From NCBI GenBank assembly GCA_019637815.1, contig JAHBUZ010000014.1, forward strand, positions 1 through 64,000: a stretch of 64,000 nucleotides of DNA, given 5' to 3'. Origin of the DNA: Chloroflexota bacterium. Lineage in GTDB: Bacteria > Chloroflexota > Limnocylindria > Limnocylindrales > CSP1-4. Made by a program: the position numbers and the translations under genes. The notes beneath the pieces are model-generated. The model made no database searches, was not told the origin of the DNA, and worked only from the letters and a program-made list of their open reading frames with translations. Shown one piece after another: positions 1 through 8,683 of this stretch. Position 1 is the first letter of the stretch. Each line of letters starts with the position of its first letter.

Positions 1-1010
1 GCGAGGCTCGCCTGTCGCCGGAGGAGCGCCCGGTATACCTCGCCCGTGGCCGGTGCTCGTTCCTCGATGACAGCCAGGTGTGCCGCGATGGTCCCGCCAT
101 CGCCGCGCACCACGGGACCAGTGAGGGCGGTGCGAGTCCCCAGCACCCCGGTGTTGGCGACCGCCTGGCGCATCAGGGGCTGGAACACCTCGTGTGCCGT
201 CGTCGGATCCAGACCCGCGACCGCGGCCAGCTCGTCGATGACATCGATGAGCGCCACCACGCCACCGGCCGACAGCACGGCCGCGGCGTGCCAAGCCGCC
301 TTGGCGTCCGGCGGGAGCGCGATCGGTCGGCCGCCGACCGCCTCGACGAGCCACGTGAGCGTCGGGACGAGTCCGGGATCGCCGTCGATGGCCATGGCGG
401 CGCCTCGGAGCGCCTCCAGCGCACGCGCGGGCTCGGCGAACGCGACGAGCGGATGGATGCTGCCCACCGGCATGTCCGGGGGCACGGCCGGCCGAAGGAT
501 CGAGGCGGGGTGGACACCACTGGTGTGGACGATGGCACGGCCGGGGCGCGCCGGGACCCGCCGGGCGACTTCCGCGATCGCGTCGTCCGGGACGGTCAGC
601 AGCACCAGCGTGATGTCCTCGCGCAGGTCCGCGACGTCGGCGAGTGCCGCGACTCGCCGGACGTCCGCGCTGCCCAGGGCGTCGGTCGGGCCGTGGGTGG
701 GGAGGTCGGCGTCGGCTACGTGGCCGATGGTCGGGGCGTCGGCGGTCGGGACCAGTGCGTCGGTCGGGCGGTCGGTCGGGGCGTCGGCGGTCGGGCCAGC
801 GGCGAGCGAGGCGCCGACCGCTGCTGCGACGCGCTCGCGTCGTTCGGCGTCCCGCGACACCACGGCCCGGATCGGCCAGCCGGCATCGGCCAGGGCGACG
901 GCGAGGACCCCACCGACGTGGCCCGCCCCCACGATGGCCGTGGCCAGAGCCGGTCGCGGACCGTCGGGTGGGTCCGATGTCGTGGGCGTGGGGTCCATGC
1001 GCTGGAGCAT
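1..1010 (-). CDS. Rossmann-like / DUF2520 domain oxidoreductase (3' end cut by window)
   Basis: The minus-strand reading frame opens at an ATG at 1010 (a second in-frame ATG lies at 998) and stays open to base 1, so the C-terminus lies outside the window. The N-terminal part reads ATAIVGAGHVGGVLAVALA, a dinucleotide-binding fold. It is followed by DITLVLLTVPDDAIAEVA, by HTSGVHPASIL, and by GSIHPLVAF, which is typical of proteins with a ProC-like Rossmann domain followed by DUF2520. The natural substrate of this family is not established; a reductase role is inferred from the fold. Between the first and second nucleotide-binding strands there is a low-complexity Pro/Thr/Asp/Ala insertion at about residues 74-105, encoded by direct repeats. 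No good ribosome binding site precedes the chosen start, so the N-terminus is uncertain. Confidence 0.75.
   Translation of the reverse strand, partial: MLQRMDPTPTTSDPPDGPRPALATAIVGAGHVGGVLAVALADAGWPIRAVVSRDAERRERVAAAVGASLAAGPTADAPTDRPTDALVPTADAPTIGHVADADLPTHGPTDALGSADVRRVAALADVADLREDITLVLLTVPDDAIAEVARRVPARPGRAIVHTSGVHPASILRPAVPPDMPVGSIHPLVAFAEPARALEALRGAAMAIDGDPGLVPTLTWLVEAVGGRPIALPPDAKAAWHAAAVLSAGGVVALIDVIDELAAVAGLDPTTAHEVFQPLMRQAVANTGVLGTRTALTGPVVRGDGGTIAAHLAVIEERAPATGEVYRALLRRQASL
729..795. repeat. Two 22-bp direct repeats inside the DUF2520 gene
   Basis: The 22-bp sequence at 729-750 recurs exactly at 774-795, an offset of 45 bp (15 codons). The frame is kept, and the protein gains a repeated PTADAPT peptide. 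This looks like slippage expansion in a loop of the Rossmann domain and not a mobile element. Confidence 0.6.
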
Positions 1011-1562
1011 GGCACGTCGGGTGGTCGAGCCGGGCCTTGGGGTCGAGTCGCCGTGCCGGTGCCAGGTTCGAGTGGCCGAGCCAGCTCCCAGGTCGGGTGA
1101 TCCGGCCGGTGACTGGTCGCCGGCGTGACGGTCAGCATCGTCCGTGGGCCGCAACCGTCGCTCTGACGCGACGATCGTGATCCGTGCTCGAGCGGGATGT
1201 GGGCCTTCCTCTCCTGAGTCAGATCGGAGCATCGCCACCGCGGCGCAACTCGATGATCGAGCGTGGACCGATCGGAGCTGCGGCGCCCCCACCGGACGCT
1301 GAAGCGTGGTTCCCGTCATACGCGATGACTGGTCGATGGCTATACGGACCGCCCGGCTCACCACCCGTCATGTGAGCAGCGTGGTCATCCGCATGACACC
1401 CTCCGGCCGCGATGCTGAGCGTGGCAGGCGGCTCGGGCCCGTACCGTGGGGGTCGGTCATCGGCATAGCGCGCAACCAGTCGGCGGATATGACAGGAAGC
1501 CGGTCGACGGGACGCAGCCCACAGCGTCGTGCGCCACCACGACCGCTCCGCCGTCGGTCACC

Positions 1563-1590
1563 CGTGATAGCACGCTACCGTGCTATCACG
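1563..1590. promoter_or_regulatory. Perfect 28-bp dyad, copy 1
   Basis: Left arm CGTGATAGCACG and right arm CGTGCTATCACG are exact reverse complements over 12 bp around a 4-bp centre, CTAC. A second element at 39884-39911 matches it at 24 of 28 positions. A 12-bp perfect palindrome without a following T-tract looks more like an operator for a dimeric regulator than like a terminator. The regulator is not identifiable from this window. Confidence 0.6.
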
Positions 1591-1717
1591 TTGATACGGT
1601 GGGGTGTGCCAGCACGGCCCAGATGGCGCCACGCGCGGTGGCTGCACGCCCGGTGGCGCGACCGGCAGGACCCTGGAAGGACTACTGACAGGTCTGTCTC
1701 GGCCCCGCACGCGGGCG

Positions 1718-1723
1718 TATACT
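1718..1723 (+). promoter_or_regulatory. Putative -10 box for acnA
   Basis: TATACT matches the sigma-70 -10 consensus at five of six positions and lies about 95 bases upstream of the acnA start. The same hexamer is found upstream of tRNA-Val and ftsZ in this window. No good -35 element is visible at 16-18 bp, so the promoter call rests on the -10 alone. Confidence 0.4.
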
Positions 1724-1816
1724 AGAGAGCGACACCGACATTCGACCCGGGCCGGGCACACCCGCCAGGAGCCGACCCAACCCTCGCCGAACGCGAGGAA
1801 CGTGGAGGCCTGACCC

Positions 1817-4651
1817 GTGATGGACAGTCAACGCATCGCTGACCCCTTCGACGCGCGCGCCACCCTGCGCCGCGGCGATCGCTCGTACACCGTGTTCCGC
1901 CTCGACCGGGCGGGTCTCGCGGATCTCGACCGCGCCCCGATGACGGTCAAGGTGCTCCTGGAGAACGTCCTCCGTCACGCCGGTGGCGACGTCGTCCGGG
2001 AGCAGGACGTGCAGACCCTCGCCGCGTGGCGCCCCGGTGCCGGTGGCGAGGCGGAGGTCCCCTTCCTGCCCGCACGCGTCATCCTCCAGGACTTCACGGG
2101 CGTGCCCGCGGTCGTGGACCTCGCCGCGATGCGCGATGCGATGGCGGAGCTGGGGGGTGACCCGGCGCGCATCAACCCGCTGGTGCCCGCGGACCTGGTC
2201 ATCGACCACTCGGTCCAGGTGGACCAGTACGCGCTGCCCACCGCGTTCGCGTTCAACGTGGAGCGGGAGTACGAGCGCAACACGGAGCGCTACCAGCTGC
2301 TGCGCTGGGCGCAGACGGCGTTCCAGGACCTGCGCGTGGTGCCACCGGGCACCGGCATCGTCCACCAGGTGAACCTCGAGTTCCTGGCACCCGTGGTCCA
2401 GGTCCGGGAGGTCGCCGGCGAGCTCCAGGCGTTCCCCGACACGCTCGTGGGCACCGACTCCCACACGACCATGATCTCCGGCCTCGGTGTGCTGGGCTAT
2501 GGCGTGGGCGGCATCGAGGCGGAGGCCGTCCTGCTCGGCCAGCCGCTGTACCAGCCCCTCCCCCATGTCGTGGGCGTGCGGCTCCGCGGCGAGCTGCCAC
2601 GCGGCAGCACCGCCACCGATCTCGTGCTGGTCATCAGCCAGATGCTGCGGGCGCACGGCGTCGTGGGTGCGTTCGTGGAGTTCGCGGGTGATGGCCTGGC
2701 GTCGCTGGCACTCGCGGACCGCGCCACCATCGCCAACATGTCGCCGGAGTACGGCGCGACCACCGCCCTGTTCCCCATCGATGACGAGACGCTCGCCTAT
2801 CTCCGCCTGACCGGTCGGCACGACGACCAGGTCGCCCTCGTCGAGGCGTACGCCAAGGAGCAGGGCTTCTGGCGCTGGCCCGGCCCAGGCCCCGAGTTCG
2901 ACGAGACGCTGGAGCTGGATCTTGCGACCGTCGAGCCCAGCGTGGCCGGCCCACGGCGGCCCCAGGACCGGGTGCCGCTCGTGGCGCTGCGGGACTCGTT
3001 CCATGGCCTCTACCCCACCGACCAGGACGCGGCCAACGAGCATGCGGACATCGAGGGCGGCGAGACGGTCGTGGAGGTCGCGTCCGAGGAGTCCTTCCCG
3101 GCCAGCGACCCGCCCGCCTTCGCGAGCGCCATCGCGGACGAGGTCGATGAAACACCGGCGCCACTCGTCCTGGACGCGGATCCAGCCTTCTATCGGCCGG
3201 TGACGGTCGAGACGGGCGATGGCAGCGCGGTCGTGCGCACCGGATCGGTGGCCATCGCCGCCATCACCAGTTGCACCAACACCTCCAACCCCACCGTGAT
3301 GGTGGGTGCCGGCCTCCTCGCCCGCAACGCCGTCGCGAAGGGCCTGCGCAGCTCGCCGGTCGCCAAGACCAGCCTCGCGCCCGGCTCCCGGGTGGTGACG
3401 GAGTACCTCGAGCGCGCAGGGCTCATGGATGACCTCGAGACGCTCGGTTTCGGGCTCGTGGGATACGGCTGCACGACCTGCATCGGCAACAGCGGCCCGC
3501 TCGACGCGCCCATCGCCCAGGCGGTGGAGGAGCACGAGCTGGTCGTCGCCGCGGTGCTCTCGGGCAATCGCAACTTCGAGGGCCGAATCCACCCCCTCGT
3601 GCGTGCCTCCTACCTCGCCTCGCCGCCGCTCGTGGTCGCGTTCGCGCTCGCGGGTCGGGTGGACATCGACCTGACCACGGAGCCGCTGGGCACCGGCTCG
3701 GACGGGCAGCCGGTGTTCCTCGCGGATATCTGGCCGAGCGCCGACGAGATCCGCGGCGCGATCGCGGACGCCATCTCACCCGAGCTCTTCCGACGCACCT
3801 ACGCCAGCGTGTTCGAGGGCGACGACCGATGGCGCGCCCTGCCCGTCCCCGAGGGTGATCGCTACGCCTGGGACCCGGCCTCGACCTACATCGCCCGACC
3901 ACCCTTCTTCGAGGGACTGACCGCCGAGCCGGCGCCGGTCACGGACATCATCGGCGCCCGCGTCCTCGCGGTCCTCGGCGACTCGGTGACCACCGACCAC
4001 ATCAGCCCGGCCGGCTCGATCCCAGCCTGGAGCCCCGCCGGCGAATGGCTCCAGGCGCACGACGTCACCCCCCGGGACTTCAACAGCTATGGCGCCCGCC
4101 GCGGCCATCACGAGGTGATGATGCGCGGCACCTTCGGCAACATCCGGCTGCGCAACGCGCTGGCGGAGAAGGAGGGGCCGTTCTCCAGCCATCAGCCCGA
4201 TGGCGAGGCGATGACCCTCTACGACACGGCGATGCGCTACCAGGCCGAGGGCACGCCGAGCATCATCCTCGCGGGCGCCGAGTACGGCTCCGGCAGCTCC
4301 CGTGACTGGGCGGCCAAGGGCACCCGGTTGCTGGGCGTGCGCGCCGTCATCGCCCGCAGCTACGAGCGGATCCATCGATCCAACCTCGTGGGCATGGGCG
4401 TGCTGCCGCTCCAGTTCCTGCCCGGCGAGAGCGTCGAGAGCCTCGGCCTCACGGGCCGCGAGGCGTACGACATCGTGGGGCTCGCGGACGGCCTGCGGCC
4501 CCGCCAGGAGCTGCGCATCACCATCCGCGACGCATCCGGTGAGCGGTCGTTCCGGGCCATCTGCCGCCTGGACGGCCCCATCGAGCTCGAGTACCTCCGC
4601 CAGGGCGGCATCCTGCCGGCCGTGCTGCGGCGACTCGCGGCATCCGCCTGA
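1817..4651 (+). CDS. acnA: Aconitate hydratase AcnA
   Basis: This enzyme interconverts citrate and isocitrate via cis-aconitate in the TCA cycle. The 944-residue length and domain order fit the bacterial AcnA/IRP family. The three [4Fe-4S] cysteine ligands are visible: C486 in SCTNTSNP, and C552 and C555 in GYGCTTCIGNSGP. The swivelling C-terminal domain carries TTDHISPAGSIP, GSGSSRDWAAKGT and the NLVGMGVLPLQF motif. The GTG at 1817 has GGAGG eight bases upstream; the adjacent ATG at 1820 is an equally possible start. An acidic insertion at about residues 408-450 contains EESFPASDPPA (424-434), a motif I know mainly from small hypothetical proteins. The downstream gene on the same strand is a permease separated by 77 bp, so acnA may be monocistronic. 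Confidence 0.97.
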   Translation: MMDSQRIADPFDARATLRRGDRSYTVFRLDRAGLADLDRAPMTVKVLLENVLRHAGGDVVREQDVQTLAAWRPGAGGEAEVPFLPARVILQDFTGVPAVVDLAAMRDAMAELGGDPARINPLVPADLVIDHSVQVDQYALPTAFAFNVEREYERNTERYQLLRWAQTAFQDLRVVPPGTGIVHQVNLEFLAPVVQVREVAGELQAFPDTLVGTDSHTTMISGLGVLGYGVGGIEAEAVLLGQPLYQPLPHVVGVRLRGELPRGSTATDLVLVISQMLRAHGVVGAFVEFAGDGLASLALADRATIANMSPEYGATTALFPIDDETLAYLRLTGRHDDQVALVEAYAKEQGFWRWPGPGPEFDETLELDLATVEPSVAGPRRPQDRVPLVALRDSFHGLYPTDQDAANEHADIEGGETVVEVASEESFPASDPPAFASAIADEVDETPAPLVLDADPAFYRPVTVETGDGSAVVRTGSVAIAAITSCTNTSNPTVMVGAGLLARNAVAKGLRSSPVAKTSLAPGSRVVTEYLERAGLMDDLETLGFGLVGYGCTTCIGNSGPLDAPIAQAVEEHELVVAAVLSGNRNFEGRIHPLVRASYLASPPLVVAFALAGRVDIDLTTEPLGTGSDGQPVFLADIWPSADEIRGAIADAISPELFRRTYASVFEGDDRWRALPVPEGDRYAWDPASTYIARPPFFEGLTAEPAPVTDIIGARVLAVLGDSVTTDHISPAGSIPAWSPAGEWLQAHDVTPRDFNSYGARRGHHEVMMRGTFGNIRLRNALAEKEGPFSSHQPDGEAMTLYDTAMRYQAEGTPSIILAGAEYGSGSSRDWAAKGTRLLGVRAVIARSYERIHRSNLVGMGVLPLQFLPGESVESLGLTGREAYDIVGLADGLRPRQELRITIRDASGERSFRAICRLDGPIELEYLRQGGILPAVLRRLAASA

Positions 4652-4667
4652 GGCACTGCCGCCGCGT

Positions 4668-4692
4668 GCCCTCGGCCTGACCGGTCGAGGGC
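4668..4692 (+). terminator. Possible hairpin after acnA
   Basis: GCCCTCG (4668-4674) and CGAGGGC (4686-4692) form a perfect 7-bp stem with an 11-base loop, 17 bases after the acnA stop codon. No U-tract follows, so intrinsic termination is uncertain. Confidence 0.3.
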
Positions 4693-4728
4693 CTCCGCCC
4701 CGGCTCCGGATCGGAGCACGACACCCCC

Positions 4729-6813
4729 ATGATCGGCGGCCGTCGACCGCTGCGGGGCAGCAAGCCCGGGGATCGGCGTGTCCGGGTCGAGCGACCCCAG
4801 GCGCGCTACTTCCGCTACACCGCCAAGGACGTGCTGACCGCGAAGCCGGCGGCCAGCGCCCCCACCACCTCCACCGGTCGTGCCTGGGAACGCGTCCGTC
4901 GGGTGCTCATCGGTCGCCCCCTGGCAAGCGAGGAGGAGGCCGGGGAGCGGCTCTCCAAGCGCAAGGCCCTCGCCATCTTCAGCTCGGATGCCATCTCATC
5001 GAGCGCGTATGCGACCGAGGAGATCCTCCGCGCGCTCCTGTTCGGGAGCGTCGGCGTCAGCCTCGCGGCGCTCGCATGGAGCGTACCCGTGGCCATCGCG
5101 GTGGCGCTCCTGCTCGCCGTCGTCGCCATCAGCTATCGACAGGTGTGCGTGGCCTACCCCACGGGTGGCGGCTCGTACTCCGTGTCGAGGGCGAACCTGG
5201 GTCGGCTCGCGTCGCTCGTGGCGGCGTCCGCGCTGCTCATCGACTACGTGCTCACCGTGGCCGTGAGCATCTCGTCCGCGAGCGAGCAGATCGTGGCCGC
5301 GCTGCCCGGTCTCCACGACATCCAGGTGGAGATCGCCATCGTCGCCATCCTGCTCGTGACCGTCGGCAACCTCCGGGGCCTCCGCGAGTCCGGCAACATC
5401 TTCGCGGCACCCACGTACCTGTTCGTGGGCATGGCACTGCTCATGATCGTCCTCGGCGCGATCCAGGTGGTGGTGCTGGGCGAGGGTGGGCCAGCGCCCT
5501 CCACCGTGCGCGCGAGCGAGGAGCTGACCACCGTCGCGCTGCTCATCCTGCTGTTGCGCGCCTTCGCCTCCGGTGCGGTCGCGCTCACCGGCGTGGAGGC
5601 GATCGCCACGGGCGTGCCCGCGTTCGAGCCACCCGAGTCGCGTAACGCCGCCAGGACCCTGGGCGTCATGGCGGTCCTGCTCGCCACGCTGTTCGTGGGC
5701 ATCACGTTCCTGGCCAGCGCCTTCGGGGTGGTACCCGATGACCACCGGACCGTCATCGCCCAGGTGGCGGGACACGTGTTCGGCGCGGAGTCCCTCGGCT
5801 ATCTCCTGTTCCTGACCTTCGCGACGCTCATCCTGGTGCTCGCCGCGAACACCTCGTTCGCCGCCTTCCCGCGACTCGCCGCGATCCTCGCGCGTGACGG
5901 CTTCATCCCTCGTCAGTTCGGCCTCCGGGGCGACCGGCTCGCCTTCACCGTGGGCATCCTGGTCCTGGGCGGCCTGGCCACGGTGCTGGTCATCGCGTTC
6001 GGCGGTGACACGCACGCGCTCATCCCCCTGTACGCGGTGGGCGTGTTCATCGACTTCACCATCAGCCAGACCGGCATGGTCCGCCACTGGCTGCGCACCC
6101 GCCCACCGGGCTTCCGTCGCCGGCTCGCCATCAACGCCTCCGGTGCGGTCGTCACGGGCACGGTCGCGGTCATCGTCACGGTCATGAAGCTGCCCGGCTC
6201 GCTGGTCGTGGTGGTGCTCATCCCGCTGCTCGTGGCGCTGATGCTCGCCGTGGCGCGCCAGTACGCGGGGATGGCCCGCCAGCTCGAGGTCCGCGGTGAT
6301 CTCGTCCTCGGCGAGCCTCGCAAGCGCCAGCGCGTGGTCATCCCGGTGCCCAACCTGTCCCGCGCGGTGGTCCAGGCCGTCCAGGTGGGTCGGGCGCTGT
6401 CCGACGATGTCCAGGTGGTCCACGTGACCGAGGACCTCGAGGAGGGCGAGGCGCTCCGGGCGCGATTCGAGCGGCAGCTCCCGGGCGTGCCCTTCGTCAT
6501 CGTGGAGTCGCCGTACCGGGCGCTCGTGCAGCCCTTCGTGACCTATCTGGACGTCACGTTCCGGGACCCGGACATCACGACCATCGTGGTCATCCCGGAA
6601 TACGTGGCGCGCCACTGGTGGGAGCGCGTCCTGTACAACCAGACCGCCCGACGGCTGCGTGCGGCACTCCTGGGCCGGCCCGGTACGGTGGTCACCGCGG
6701 TCCCCTACCGCCGCGAGGATGCGCACGGATCGGCGCCGCGCACGGGCGGCGGGTCGAGCGCGGACCACGGACCCGGCACCGGGTCGAGCGCGGAGGATGC
6801 ACCCCGGCGCTGA
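4729..6813 (+). CDS. APC superfamily amino-acid permease with C-terminal Usp-like domain
   Basis: The 694-residue product is probably a proton-coupled amino acid or cation symporter of the APC superfamily. After a cytoplasmic N-terminal stretch of about 75 residues comes FSSDAISSSAYATEEI, typical of TM1 in this family. It is followed by PTGGGSYSVSRANLG and about twelve hydrophobic segments up to roughly residue 515. The last ~150 residues are soluble; from about residue 537 (VVIPVPNLSRAVVQAVQVG) they resemble a universal stress protein fold, an arrangement known in some APC permeases. The stop TGA (6811-6813) directly abuts the stop of the convergent methyltransferase gene. The substrate cannot be read from the sequence. 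An upstream start inside the acnA spacer is not supported. Confidence 0.85.
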   Translation: MIGGRRPLRGSKPGDRRVRVERPQARYFRYTAKDVLTAKPAASAPTTSTGRAWERVRRVLIGRPLASEEEAGERLSKRKALAIFSSDAISSSAYATEEILRALLFGSVGVSLAALAWSVPVAIAVALLLAVVAISYRQVCVAYPTGGGSYSVSRANLGRLASLVAASALLIDYVLTVAVSISSASEQIVAALPGLHDIQVEIAIVAILLVTVGNLRGLRESGNIFAAPTYLFVGMALLMIVLGAIQVVVLGEGGPAPSTVRASEELTTVALLILLLRAFASGAVALTGVEAIATGVPAFEPPESRNAARTLGVMAVLLATLFVGITFLASAFGVVPDDHRTVIAQVAGHVFGAESLGYLLFLTFATLILVLAANTSFAAFPRLAAILARDGFIPRQFGLRGDRLAFTVGILVLGGLATVLVIAFGGDTHALIPLYAVGVFIDFTISQTGMVRHWLRTRPPGFRRRLAINASGAVVTGTVAVIVTVMKLPGSLVVVVLIPLLVALMLAVARQYAGMARQLEVRGDLVLGEPRKRQRVVIPVPNLSRAVVQAVQVGRALSDDVQVVHVTEDLEEGEALRARFERQLPGVPFVIVESPYRALVQPFVTYLDVTFRDPDITTIVVIPEYVARHWWERVLYNQTARRLRAALLGRPGTVVTAVPYRREDAHGSAPRTGGGSSADHGPGTGSSAEDAPRR

Positions 6814-8295
6814 TCAGCCGGTGCGGCGCTCCAGGTGGTACAGCACCCGCGGGCTGCCCGGGATGAGTGTCCGTGACCGGACCTCGAAGCGGGATGCGAC
6901 CGCCGCCTCGAAGCCCTCGGTGGTGTAGTCGCTGAACACGTCCTCACGCGAGGCGAGCAGGATGTCCACCATGGGGTCGCCACGCGGCACCCATTCCACG
7001 ATCGCCTGCGGCGCGAGACCCGCGAACAGGTCCATGACCATCGCGAGGGGCACGTTCCGACCGATGCCCAGGTGGTGCACGAGCGCGAGCGCCATGATGA
7101 CGTCCGCGTTCGCCCGGTCGAGCAGCGAGTCCCGCTCGCGGAGCGCCCAGCCGAGCCCCGGGCTGGGGTCCGCGAGGTCCATCACGATGGGCGTCGTGTC
7201 CGTCCGCCCCGCCGCCTTGAGCGCGCGGTAGTGGCGCTCGGCCGCAGCCGGGTCGATGTCGAACGAGAGCACCCGATAGCCGAGGCTCGCCGCGATGGCG
7301 CTGAAGCGACCCGTGTTCGCGCCGAGGTCCCAGCACGACCGACCGGCACCCGGGCCCGCGGCGGTCAGCAGATCCCGGACGATCGACTCCTTGGCGTCCG
7401 GCGTGCCGCCCTCGTAGCTCGCGTGGTCCTTGTCCGCGTAGTCCGCCCACTCGGTGCCGGCGGGCCGCCACGAGAGACCGGCGATGGTGCCGCGGAGGCT
7501 CTCGATGAGCGCCGACAGGCGCGACCGTGACAGCCGGACCTCGGCGGGCTTGCGGGCGTCGCCCGCGTGGCTCCGCTGGGATCGCGCATGGAGGTGGAGA
7601 TGCGTGCCCAGGCCCAGCGTGAGGCGCGTCCGACCCGGCAGCAGGGCCGCCGCGAGGTCGAGCGGGATGCCGTCGAGCTGGTCCCGGAGCAGTCGACCCA
7701 GACGCACGTCCCGCCGGGCCATCAGCACGAGCGGCGCCAGGAAGTGCTCACAGAACTGCTGGTAGGCGACCCACGGTGACTCGGGCGCCAGGCGCTGGAA
7801 CGAGAGATGGTCGATGAGGACCGGCTGGACGCCCCGGAGCTGGACGTTGTACGCGGACGCGTCCTTGAGCGTCCAGTCCTGGGCGATCGCGGCGGCCTGG
7901 ACATCGAGCGTCAGCAGCGCGGCGTCCTGGAGCTGCCCGAACGTCCACTCGTAGGGATAGCTGATGAACGGCACCACGTCCGGCCGGATGACGGCGGCAG
8001 CGCTCTCGTCGAACGCGTCGCTGAGGGGTGCCTCCTGCCAGCCCACGAGGCGGCCCTTGCCCACCAGCGATCGAGCGAGCGGGCTGTCAGCGAATGCCCG
8101 CCACTCCTCCGCCCACACGGGCTGGACCTGGCGCAGGAGCACGCCGTCCCGGCGGAACACGAACCCGCTCGGATCACGCCACGAGGCGGGATGCCGCTGC
8201 ACGCCCGAGGGCGCGTCGAGGGCCGCGCCAGCCGGCGATGCCGCCTGGCTCAGGGTTGCTGGGTCGTCGTCGGCCGCTGGGGCGACCGTGCTCAC
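6814..8295 (-). CDS. Class I SAM-dependent methyltransferase
   Basis: The 493-residue protein has two parts. The first ~250 residues have no motif I can name with certainty; they include GVLLRQVQPVWAEEW, FISYPYEWTFGQLQDAA and LIDHLSFQRL, which I associate with proteins annotated as nodulation-type or class I methyltransferases. The second part carries the SAM-binding motif I, CWDLGANTGRFSAIAA (about residue 318), followed by the acidic motif II end VLSFDIDPAAAERHY and ALALVHHLGI. The substrate is unknown; a cell-surface glycan or lipid is plausible because the neighbours are a small membrane protein and a membrane-anchored sulfatase-like protein. GTG is used as the start. The gene ends nose-to-nose with the permease gene with no spacer. 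Confidence 0.8.
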   Translation of the reverse strand: MSTVAPAADDDPATLSQAASPAGAALDAPSGVQRHPASWRDPSGFVFRRDGVLLRQVQPVWAEEWRAFADSPLARSLVGKGRLVGWQEAPLSDAFDESAAAVIRPDVVPFISYPYEWTFGQLQDAALLTLDVQAAAIAQDWTLKDASAYNVQLRGVQPVLIDHLSFQRLAPESPWVAYQQFCEHFLAPLVLMARRDVRLGRLLRDQLDGIPLDLAAALLPGRTRLTLGLGTHLHLHARSQRSHAGDARKPAEVRLSRSRLSALIESLRGTIAGLSWRPAGTEWADYADKDHASYEGGTPDAKESIVRDLLTAAGPGAGRSCWDLGANTGRFSAIAASLGYRVLSFDIDPAAAERHYRALKAAGRTDTTPIVMDLADPSPGLGWALRERDSLLDRANADVIMALALVHHLGIGRNVPLAMVMDLFAGLAPQAIVEWVPRGDPMVDILLASREDVFSDYTTEGFEAAVASRFEVRSRTLIPGSPRVLYHLERRTG

Positions 8296-8329
8296 GATAT
8301 GTGGCGGCTGCGCCGCCCGGCGGTGTCCG

Positions 8330-8554
8330 TCAAGGGCGCGGCGTGCCGGTTCCGTCCGTGGGCATGACCTCCGAGGCGTCCGCGATGGGGTCGGTCACGT
8401 CCTCGATGGTGTCCTCGGTGGGCGTGCTGCGTCCCAGCAGTCGTCGGATCTGGTTCCGGAACAGGATGGGCACCGCGACGATGCCCGCGATGGCCCCCTG
8501 GATGATCATGCTCCCGGAGGCCAGGTCGAGATAGGCGAAGAGGTGCGACATCAC
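8330..8554 (-). CDS. Small single-pass membrane protein
   Basis: This 74-residue protein has one hydrophobic segment, about residues 14-33 (SGSMIIQGAIAGIVAVPILF), followed by the basic RNQIRRLLGR and an acidic, Ser/Thr-rich tail. It fits an N-out or hairpin-free single-span inner membrane protein. It sits 34 bp upstream of the methyltransferase gene on the same strand, so co-transcription is likely. I do not recognise a family. The hydropathy and the clean charge pattern argue that it is real. A start at the second Met (8551) is possible. Confidence 0.6.
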   Translation of the reverse strand: MMSHLFAYLDLASGSMIIQGAIAGIVAVPILFRNQIRRLLGRSTPTEDTIEDVTDPIADASEVMPTDGTGTPRP

Positions 8555-8683
8555 GGATCCTCGTGAAGATCACCGGGGTGTTCCCGGATCGTCAACGATG
8601 CGTCGACCATCCCAACCTTACCACCGGGCCAGCGCACGAGCCCGGACGGGACCGGGCCGGCTGGGCGGTCCGGGGCGGTTCCG

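Larger units (their letters stand above)
1011..1816. other. Gene-poor intergenic region upstream of acnA
   Basis: This 806-bp stretch separates the DUF2520 gene from aconitase. Several short frames are open here, but none shows a recognisable protein motif, a convincing ribosome binding site or sensible composition, so I call no gene. What I can see is a perfect 28-bp dyad at 1563-1590, a related half-site (GTGCCAGCACGG) at about 1604-1615, and a TATACT box at 1718-1723 that probably belongs to acnA. Confidence 0.5.

Noticed and set aside
1682..3592. Long minus-strand frame opposite aconitase (636 codons)
   Set aside because: It mirrors the acnA codons, is His/Arg/Asp-rich and has no protein motif; acnA is certain.
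4996..6768. 590-codon minus-strand frame opposite the permease
   Set aside because: Antisense shadow of a clear membrane protein gene, with extreme Arg/His/Asp content.
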